64,000 nucleotides of DNA from SG8-41 sp963802355 (GTDB taxonomy: Bacteria; Pseudomonadota; Gammaproteobacteria; Burkholderiales; SG8-41): contig CAWDIV010000004.1 of the NCBI GenBank assembly GCA_963802355.1, forward strand, positions 1-64,000, given 5' to 3'. The notes below the pieces were generated by a model. That model was not told where the DNA came from. It saw nothing but the letters and a program-made list of their open reading frames with translations, and searched no databases. Positions 57,918-64,000 of this stretch are shown one piece after another. Position 1 is the first letter of the stretch, and each line of letters starts with the position of its first letter. A program made the translations under genes and the position numbers.

Positions 57918-58546
57918 AAGACAACAAGTCCTGCGACGACACCGGCTACGACGGTATCGAGAACGGCCTCAAGTCGCTGCTCAACGCGCAACTCCTGCTC
58001 GGCAAGGAGCTGATCAAGCTCGCCGGTGGCGCCAGCGGCATGCTCGATGCGCTCCGCGGCATCAAGCTGCCCAAGGGACACAGCTGCTGCGAGGTCCCCG
58101 AGCCCTGCTGGATGCCCTTGTCGCTCGGCGAGATCCACTGCAGCCTGCGCCCAGGCGATCTCGGCACGGTCTGCCTCGTCGTCACCAATGGCGACTTCCG
58201 GCCTCACACCTATCAGTTCGCGGCCACCGGCAAGAGCGCGGCGGCAGTTTCGTTTTCCACCGCGTCGGCCACGCTCGGGCCCAAGGAGCGCATTGCAGTC
58301 ACCGCGACGTTCACCGTTCCCAAGGACAGCCGCACCGAAGACTGCCGCTGCATTGACCACGAAGCCTTGATCTGGGTGCGTGGATGCCGCAACCACTATC
58401 TACGCTGGACGGTGGGCGAAGCGGCCTGCGCCAAGCCTTGCTGCCGCGAGATCGTCGTCGATGACGATCCCGACTACGTGCTGCACTGGTACGATCATTT
58501 CTACATGCCGCGGCCCTGCTTCGGCCCGATCGGAGTCAATCCATGA
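57914..58546 (+). CDS. Cysteine-rich Ig-like protein 3 of the PHA synthase operon
   Basis: A protein of 210 residues from ATG 57914. The N-terminal amphipathic helix NGLKSLLNAQLLLGKELIKLAGGASGML is phasin-like in character. The rest is an Ig-like fold (LSLGEIHCSLRPGDLGTVCLVVTNGDFRPHTYQF, LGPKERIAVTATFTVP). Thirteen cysteines occur, several in pairs (CC, CRC, CAKPCC), unusual for a cytoplasmic protein without signal peptide. The C-terminal YVLHWYDHFYMPRPCFGPIGVNP is aromatic-rich. Overlaps neighbours by 4 bases at both ends. Possible roles: granule surface coat or metal-binding structural protein. Confidence 0.7.
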   Translation: MKDNKSCDDTGYDGIENGLKSLLNAQLLLGKELIKLAGGASGMLDALRGIKLPKGHSCCEVPEPCWMPLSLGEIHCSLRPGDLGTVCLVVTNGDFRPHTYQFAATGKSAAAVSFSTASATLGPKERIAVTATFTVPKDSRTEDCRCIDHEALIWVRGCRNHYLRWTVGEAACAKPCCREIVVDDDPDYVLHWYDHFYMPRPCFGPIGVNP

Positions 58547-59082
58547 GCCGTGTGACCGATCTCCTCAAAGGCGCGGTCGAACTGAACCTGCGCTACACCT
58601 CGACGCTGCTGCATTTGTCCAAGGACTACTTGAAGGACGCCAATGTCGTCCTGACGCGCGGCCCCGAACCGGCGCCGGCGCCTGCCGGGGACGACGGCAC
58701 GACGCCGGCGGCCCGCCCGCCTTTGCTGGTCGTCGGCCGCAGCGGCGAGACCGGCAACGGCGCTTTCGCGATCAACAACCCAATCGATCGCGAGCTGAAC
58801 GTGCACCTGGTCGTCCAGGGTGAACTCGATGAACGTGTGGTCAGCGTCGACCCGGCAAGCTTCACGCTGAAGCCGGACGAGAGCGCGATCGTGCGCATCC
58901 TTGCGCGCATCGACGACAAACTGCCGGTGGACCGCGATCATGTCGGATTGGTCGTCGCGCCCGGGCTCACCAACCAGGGCGTGCCCTTCATCGTGCGGCG
59001 CCTGCCGGATGCCGCCGATAAAGGTGACGCTCCCGCGAGCCCCACTCCTCGCAAGTCGCGCGCCGGCCGCAGCAACAGCTGA
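58543..59082 (+). CDS. Ig-like protein 4 of the PHA synthase operon
   Basis: A protein of 179 residues from ATG 58543, overlapping the preceding stop. An N-terminal amphipathic helix (VTDLLKGAVELNLRYTSTLLHLSKDYLKDANVV) is again phasin-like. A Pro/Ala linker leads to one Ig-like domain (LLVVGRSGETGNGAFAINNP, LNVHLVVQGELDERVVSVDPASFTLKPDESAIVRILARI). A basic, serine-rich tail (PTPRKSRAGRSNS) could contact DNA or granule surfaces, as in PhaF-like proteins. It ends 5 bases before the PHA synthase. No known family is recognised. Confidence 0.7.
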   Translation: MSRVTDLLKGAVELNLRYTSTLLHLSKDYLKDANVVLTRGPEPAPAPAGDDGTTPAARPPLLVVGRSGETGNGAFAINNPIDRELNVHLVVQGELDERVVSVDPASFTLKPDESAIVRILARIDDKLPVDRDHVGLVVAPGLTNQGVPFIVRRLPDAADKGDAPASPTPRKSRAGRSNS

Positions 59083-59087
59083 GCCCG

Positions 59088-60837
59088 ATGCGGGAGGCTG
59101 CACCGGTCGATGCGTCGGGCATCGAGCGGCTGAACGCGCTGCTCGATGAACTGAAGCGCCTCGTCGATTTTCTGCACGGTCGCGTGGCCGGTACGACGGC
59201 AACCGGTGGGGAAACCTCCGACTCCGGCCTCACCGGTAAAGGCCTGCTGCACACCCTGAAGCTGTTGCTGGCCAGGGTGCTGGACGACCCAGGCTCGCTC
59301 GCGAGCCACTACGCGAGCTTTGCGGGCCTGGTCCTCGATGCGGCCCAACAGAAGCTCGACCTCGAACCCGAACCCGGCGACCGGCGCTTCAAGGACCCCT
59401 TGTGGCGCACCAGCCCGTTGCATCGCATGCTGCTGCAAGTCTATCTCGGATGGCAGCGCACGGTCGGCGAGTGGGTCAAGGCACAGCGATTCACACCCGA
59501 AGACGAGCAGCGTGTGCAGTTCGTGATGGACCAATTGGTCGCGGCGCTCGCACCATCGAATCTGCCGCTGAATCCCGCGGCCTTGAAGCGCGCCGAAACA
59601 ACCGAGGGCGCCAGCGCAGTCAACGGCCTCAAGCAGTGGGCCGACGATGTGCTGCACCGGCGCGCGATGCCGCAGCAGATTCGCCCCGATGCGTTCCGGA
59701 TCGGCGTCGATCTCGCCATCACGCCGGGTGCCGTGGTCTACCGGCACCCGCTCTTCGAGCTGATCCAGTACGCGAGCAGCACGCCGACCGTGCACAGCAA
59801 GCCGCTCTTGATGATCCCGCCGCAAATCAACAAGTTCTACATCTTCGACCTGAGGCCGGAGAACAGCCTGTTCCGCTACCTGATCGAGCAGGGCTTTCAG
59901 CTCTTTTGCCTGAGCTGGCGCAACCCCGACGTGACTATGCGCGATGCGGGCCTGGAGCGTTACGTGCAGGCCACCCTGCAGGGCATCGAGATCGTGCGTT
60001 CGGTCTCTCGCAGTGCGTCGGTCGGTCTCATCAGCGCCTGCGCCGGCGGGCTCACCGCGATAGCGGCGATGGGCCTGCTCGCGATGCGCCGCGAGCGCGC
60101 GGTGTCGCATCACAGTCTGCTGGCGACGGCGCCGCTTGCAGACAACGGCTCGGTGCTCGAACGCTTCGCCTCGCGCGAAACGATGCTCGCCTCGGTCGAA
60201 TGGTCGGAGCAGTGCGGGGTGATGGACGGTGCCGACCTTGCGCGCCTGTTCGCCTGGCTGCGGCCCAAGGACCTGGTGTGGAACTACTGGGTCAACAATT
60301 ACCTGCTGGGCCGCCACCCGCCCGCGCTCGACGTGCTGTACTGGGACAACGACTCGACACGGCTGCCCTCTGCGCTGCAGCGTGACTTCGTCGGCATGGT
60401 CGACCGCCGCGTGTTCGAGCGGCCCGGCGCGCTGACGCTGACCGGCACGCCCATCGATTTCCGCAAGGTGCGCGTCGATGGCTACTACGTCGGGGGGCGC
60501 GAGGACTACCTCATGCCGTGGCGCGGCGTCTACCGTGCAGCGCGCCACTTCGGCGGGCGGCGGCGCACCTTCGTGCTGAGCACCAGCGGCCACGTGCAAA
60601 GCATCGTGCGGCCGCCGCGCCTCGGCCGCACCGAGTACCTTCACTCGCGACGATCTGCCACCCAATCCGCAGGAATGGCTGGCCGGCGCCGAGAAACGCG
60701 ACGGCTCCTGGTGGCCGCACTGGGCCGGCTGGCTCGCCGAGCAGAGCGGCGCGCGGATGAAGGCGCGCCGCACGCTCGGCAGCGCGGCTTATGCGCCGAT
60801 CGCACCGGCGCCAGGCGAGTATGTGCTCGAGCGTTGA
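59088..60837 (+). CDS. phaC: Class I-type PHA synthase, one frameshift near the C-terminus
   Basis: About 583 codons from ATG 59088. The central alpha/beta-hydrolase contains FYIFDLRPENSLFRYLIEQG, LSWRNPDVTM and the lipase-like box SACAGG with nucleophile Cys318. Asp473 (GGREDYLMPW) and His502 (STSGHVQSIV) complete the PHA synthase triad, with spacing matching the Cupriavidus enzyme (C319, D480, H508). It polymerises hydroxyacyl-CoA into polyhydroxyalkanoate. After a shift near 60645 the C-terminus reads PPNPQEWLAGAEKRDGSWWPHWAGWL and ends VLER at 60835-60837. The box has Ser/Ala where GYCxGG is typical, a sign of a divergent subgroup. Confidence 0.85.
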
Positions 60838-61095
60838 GCGCCCTATCGTAAAGGCGTTCATCTGAACAATCCGGGTTGACGCGATCTACCTTGAACCGCG
60901 TCGATCCGCTTTAGACTGACGGTACGCTGTAGCACCGCACTTGAAGCCAATATTTTCTACGATCTCCGCCGCTACGCCCGCCAATGCGATAAATCGCGAT
61001 GACAGAAGGTCTGGATGAGCCAGTTGGGGGAATCGTCAGCAGGATCAGGAGACGCTCTTGACGAGAGGGCAACCCGCGGTGTTGACTACGGCCGT

Positions 61096-61494
61096 ATGAA
61101 GCCCATCCCCATCAGGACGATATCCTCTGCCGTTGCCATCGCGCTCTTGCTGCCGGGTATCGCTCCCGGCCAGGCGGGAGCACAAGGCCAGCCCCAGAGA
61201 GGCGGACAGGGCGAGGCGGTACAGGCGGCCGCCGATGCGAAGGTGCTGGCACAGGTCCGCGTGCCGACGAGTCATGCCAACATACACTCCGGTCCGAGCT
61301 CGGGAAACGAGGTGCTCGTGCTTGCGTCGAAGGGCACCGTCATGCCGATGGTCGGACGTCGCGGCGAGTGGATTCAGGTGCGGCTCTCTCCCGAAATCCG
61401 GAAGACGGGCATGCTGATGCGCTGGTACAAGAACGAGGCCAGCGGCTGGATGCACGACTCCACGGTGGAATTCCTCACGCCCGAACCGAAGTAG
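61096..61494 (+). CDS. Exported bacterial SH3-domain protein
   Basis: A protein of 132 residues from ATG 61096 (an upstream ATG-in-frame extension to 61015 is unlikely). It has a signal peptide (ISSAVAIALLLPGIAPGQAGA), a Gln/Gly-rich linker, then an SH3b-like domain (VRVPTSHANIHSGPSSGNEVLVLASKGTVMPMVGRRGEWIQVRL) ending SGWMHDSTVEFL. Such domains bind peptidoglycan or target secreted hydrolases. No catalytic domain is present. Confidence 0.75.
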   Translation: MKPIPIRTISSAVAIALLLPGIAPGQAGAQGQPQRGGQGEAVQAAADAKVLAQVRVPTSHANIHSGPSSGNEVLVLASKGTVMPMVGRRGEWIQVRLSPEIRKTGMLMRWYKNEASGWMHDSTVEFLTPEPK

Positions 61495-61625
61495 GACCGA
61501 CGATAGATTCTGCAACCGGTTTCAGAAATGGCTGATGTTCATTCGATCCCGCACAGGTCTGAGGAGAAACACATTCTTCGCAAGTTAGTCAGTCCCGAGT
61601 TCGATCACTTGCGATCCTCCATCGT

Positions 61626-62491
61626 AAGGGTGTCAGGAACCCTAAACTTAGGGTCCTGTACACGATCAAGCGATCTTGGTACTTTCTGGACTTTCCCAGG
61701 AGTCCAGGATCGATGCGAAAGCTGCTACGCAATGACCAGTGGGAGCGCATTGAGCGTTTGTTACCGGGCAAAGCGACGACCCGGGCACTACTGCGAAGGA
61801 CAACCGGCTGTTCTTGGAAGCGGTGCTATGGATTGCACGCACGGCGCACCTTGGCGAGATTTGCCGCCGCAGCTGGGCAACTGGCACAACACGTATACGC
61901 GCTTCTCGCGCTGGGGCAAGAAGGGCGTCTGGCAACGGGTGATTAAGGCCGTGAGCGATGACCCAGACTTGGAGGCGCTTTTCATTGACAGCAGCATCGT
62001 ACGGGCCCATCAGCATGCCGCAGGTGCCCAAAAAAACACGGGCCGCAAGCGCTCGGGCGCTCGCGCGGAGGACTGAGCACCAAGATCCATGCCGCCGTCG
62101 ATGCCTTGGGCAACCCGTTGCGGTGGTATTTGACCGGAGGTGAAGGCGCCGACATCAAACAGGCCGATGCCCTGATCGAGGGCTTGAGCATCCAGGCGGT
62201 GATTGCCGATAAGGCTTATGACGCCGATGCGTTTCTTACGCGCATCCCCGCCCAAGGCGCTGCGGCGGTCATCCCGCCGCTGGCGCATCGCAAGGAGCAA
62301 AGAACCTATGATCGTCACTTGTATAAAGACCGCAATCTCGTGGAACGCTTCTTCAACCGCATCAAGCAATTCCGGCGCATCGCCACTCGCTACGAGAAGC
62401 TGGTGCGAAACTACTTTTCGATGCTCAACCTGGTCTGTGCCTACCTCTGGCTGGCCTGATTGTTAACACTACCTAAGGTTCCTGACACCTT
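61626..62491. mobile_element. IS5-family element flanked by REP-like arms
   Basis: A transposase-bearing unit of about 0.8 kb. The left flank carries a REP-like palindrome (GGTGTCAGGAACC-type, 61629-61665) and the right flank a half copy (GGTTCCTGACACCTT, 62477-62491). Imperfect terminal repeats may be GTCCTGTACACGATCA (left, from about 61653) and the complement of TGATTGTTAACACTAC (right). CTAA/TTAG tetranucleotides next to both ends fit IS5-type targets, but no clean direct repeat is visible. Boundaries are therefore approximate. Confidence 0.65.
61713..62459 (+). CDS. IS5-family (IS427-like) transposase, frameshifted
   Basis: The N-terminal KLLRNDQWERIERLLPGKA lies at ATG 61713. After shifts near 61785 and 61845 it continues as DLPPQLGNWHNTYTRFSRWGKKGVWQRV and LFIDSSIVRAHQHAAGAQK, with the first DDE acidic residue in the LFIDSS motif. 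Then GGLSTKIHAAVDALGNP, VIADKAYDADAF and LVERFFNRIKQFRRIATRYEK (the final Glu motif) lie in a -1 frame. An A7 run (62030-62036) sits exactly before that last shift, as at programmed frameshift sites in IS427-group elements. The other two shifts mean the copy is inactive or mis-sequenced. Confidence 0.8.
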
Positions 62492-62568
62492 CGTACGCGC
62501 GGTCGAATTCAAATAATTATTTGTAAATGACGCCAGGGACTGGTGCCAAGCAGCTGCCAGTTCCGAGG

Positions 62569-63798
62569 CTATTTGCGTGTGCGCACAGGATTCACGATGG
62601 CCATCGGCCCGATGATCCTGTTCGGATCGGCGTCGGGCTTCGGCCGGAATTTCTGCGACCGGCTGTTCGCCACCTCGGTCACGTAGAGATTGCGCTCCGA
62701 ATCGACGTGAATCTGGTGGACCCCGTCAAACTGGCCGGGCAGCGCGCCGGGCCCGCCGATGTCGAGGATATAGCGCCCGTCGAGGTCGTACTTCACGAGA
62801 CGGTTGGTGGTCCAGTCCGCCACCCAGACGTGATCGTCATTCGTCACGAAATGGGCGAGCACGGACGAGTTGTATCCCGTCGGCCACATCGCCAGGAAGT
62901 TGCCGTCCTCGTCGAACACCTGCATCCGGTGGTGCTGGCGGTCGGCCACGAAGATCCGCCGGTCGCGGCTGATGCCGATGCTGTGCACCGACCAGAACTC
63001 GTACACCTTCGGGTTGGCGGGATCCACCGGGGCCCGCCCCCAGTCCTTGATGAACTTGCCGTTCGGGTCGAACTTCGCCACGCGCGTGCCGGCATAGCCG
63101 TCGGCCACGAAGAACGTGCCGTCCGGCAGCCAGGCAATGTCCGTCACGCGGTTGAAGTGGTTAGGGCCCCGCCCCGGTACGCCCCGTTCGCCCATCGTCT
63201 TCAGCAGCTTGCCGTCGTTGCCGAAGATCATGATTTGATGCATGTCGTCATCGACGATCCAGATGCGCTTCTCCCGATCGTACGGATTCATGAGGATCTT
63301 GTGGGGTCCGCGGCCCATCTCGCCGAGTCCCGTGCCGCGCGGCGGCGCCAGATAGCGGTCGTGCTGCAGCCACTCCTCGATCGTCTTGCCGTTCCGATCG
63401 ACCGCGAATACCAGATGGTGCCGGCGCTGCTGGTAAAAGTAGGGCTTGCCGGAGTAATCGCGTCTGCCGGTATTCGTCCGGCGCGGGTTCACCAGGCAAG
63501 CGCACGTCCACGGGGCGGCGCCTGGCGGCAGCTCGATCTCGCCGCGCTGCGCGACCCAGACCTTGTCCGGGCTCTCGGCCCAAACGCCCGCGCCCGATCC
63601 CCATGTCCAGCCGTCATGCGAGTGATCGGTGTCGGGCAGCGGCAGTGGCCAGGGCACAACCGGCTCGTAGTCGCCCATATCAACCTTCAGGACCGGCTGC
63701 TGGCCTTGTGCATTCGTGTCGATCGCCAGCCCCCCGATGAGCGCAAGCGGAACCAGCACCAAGGCGGCAGAAGTGATGAATAGCATCCTTGCCCGCAT
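62569..63798 (-). CDS. Exported NHL-repeat six-bladed beta-propeller
   Basis: A protein of 409 residues with a signal peptide (LFITSAALVLVPLALIGGLA). NHL-type blades are evident, such as RGPNHFNRVTDIAWLPDGTFFVADGYAGTRVAKFDPNGKFIKDWG and VHSIGISRDRRIFVADRQHHRMQVFDEDGNFLAMW. Repeated 'FFVADG...RVxKFxxxGxF' periods suggest six blades, as in peptidylglycine amidating lyases and SMP-30/NHL proteins. The substrate is unknown; such proteins in Burkholderiales are often linked to catabolic loci. Upstream of its start (63799-64000) no other gene is supported. Confidence 0.82.
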   Translation of the reverse strand: MRARMLFITSAALVLVPLALIGGLAIDTNAQGQQPVLKVDMGDYEPVVPWPLPLPDTDHSHDGWTWGSGAGVWAESPDKVWVAQRGEIELPPGAAPWTCACLVNPRRTNTGRRDYSGKPYFYQQRRHHLVFAVDRNGKTIEEWLQHDRYLAPPRGTGLGEMGRGPHKILMNPYDREKRIWIVDDDMHQIMIFGNDGKLLKTMGERGVPGRGPNHFNRVTDIAWLPDGTFFVADGYAGTRVAKFDPNGKFIKDWGRAPVDPANPKVYEFWSVHSIGISRDRRIFVADRQHHRMQVFDEDGNFLAMWPTGYNSSVLAHFVTNDDHVWVADWTTNRLVKYDLDGRYILDIGGPGALPGQFDGVHQIHVDSERNLYVTEVANSRSQKFRPKPDADPNRIIGPMAIVNPVRTRK

Positions 63799-64000
63799 CG
63801 CGGAGAAATGAGGGGGATGCCCCCGCTACGCTCTCCCCTCAGGTCCAATCAGGGGACGAGAAGGCGCATGAATCTCCTGCGATGGAGAAATGCTGCCGCT
63901 GCAGCCGTCGCCTGTCAAATGGGGTTCCGTGCCAACATCATCAATTGTTCGCCGGGAGATCGGGAGATCGGACGATCATCTCGCTTCAGCTTTTCGGCTA

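Noticed and set aside
58938..60773. 611-codon minus-strand frame
   Set aside because: Antisense shadow of the PHA synthase, which has an intact catalytic triad.
62527..63783. 418-codon plus-strand frame
   Set aside because: Antisense shadow of the NHL-repeat protein, which has a signal peptide and blade periodicity on the minus strand.
63881..64000. Possible gene start at the right edge (ATG near 63869)
   Set aside because: An open frame runs to the window end, but it is only about 44 codons with no motif and no clear ribosome-binding site.

Overview
The window looks like a metagenomic contig from GC-rich Proteobacteria, and it reads as two pieces joined end to end. Positions 1 to about 8950 carry genes typical of Alphaproteobacteria: an HWE-family histidine kinase, a GapR/DUF2312 nucleoid protein and an I78 peptidase inhibitor. 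From about 8960 onward the content is betaproteobacterial (Burkholderiales-like): four Bug/TctC receptors, a Bfd-Bfr/TonB-ExbBD-HemP iron block, xanthine-oxidase-family operons and a class I-type PHA synthase. The join falls inside a gene, where the N-terminal 130 residues of a metallo-beta-lactamase-fold protein run directly into the C-terminal half of an unrelated ABC substrate-binding protein. Assembly chimerism is the simplest reading. The sequence is also rich in frameshifts (about 20 broken but otherwise conserved genes). Where the original frame can be rebuilt, most are single-base insertions, which points to uncorrected read error rather than gene decay. Broken genes are therefore given as one feature spanning the reconstructed gene.

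Layout. 1-8950: beta-propeller, HWE kinase, EttA-like ABC-F, terminase-like protein, O-methyltransferase, GapR, I78 inhibitor. 8960-12320: truncated MBL protein, NUDIX hydrolase, lipoprotein, ChaN-like heme-binding lipoprotein. 12330-19660: iron island with bfd-bfr, tonB-exbB-exbD-hemP, a cytochrome c/FTR1 iron permease and a TonB-dependent siderophore receptor, with two Fur-box-like sites. 19720-29200: a tightly packed minus-strand operon of eight genes (two aconitase X subunits, three Bug receptors, a sulfatase, a molybdenum hydroxylase large subunit, an aspartate dehydrogenase-like protein). It is divergent from an exported acetamidase/formamidase. 31250-45400: a cox-like block (xdhC, coxS-L-M, later coxD, coxE, coxG) for a molybdenum hydroxylase that is not a genuine CO dehydrogenase. 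Inserted in it are a nucleotidyltransferase pair, a 2-oxoglutarate/Fe(II)-type oxygenase, a flavoprotein/2Fe-2S pair and a malonyl-CoA decarboxylase. 44938-47700: IorAB-type oxidoreductase. 47840-52080: membrane protein, fourth Bug receptor, YhhQ-type transporter, RtcB and a tRNA-like remnant. 52130-56570: complete livKHMGF-type ABC transporter. 56800-60840: five-gene operon of four small uncharacterised beta-rich proteins followed by a PHA synthase. 61626-62491: IS5-family element next to REP-like palindromes. 62569-63798: secreted NHL-repeat propeller.

The most interesting uncharacterised unit is the 56.8-60.8 kb operon. Four small proteins, at least three with Ig-like or phasin-like features, are translationally coupled to each other and lie 5 bases ahead of a PHA synthase with an intact Cys-Asp-His triad. 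This suggests a dedicated polymer-granule coat or carbonosome module. Intergenic DNA holds several repeat families: CACAGAT inverted repeats, GTGTCAGGAACC palindromes, a dRS3-like unit, GTGACC clusters and GTGATGG clusters.
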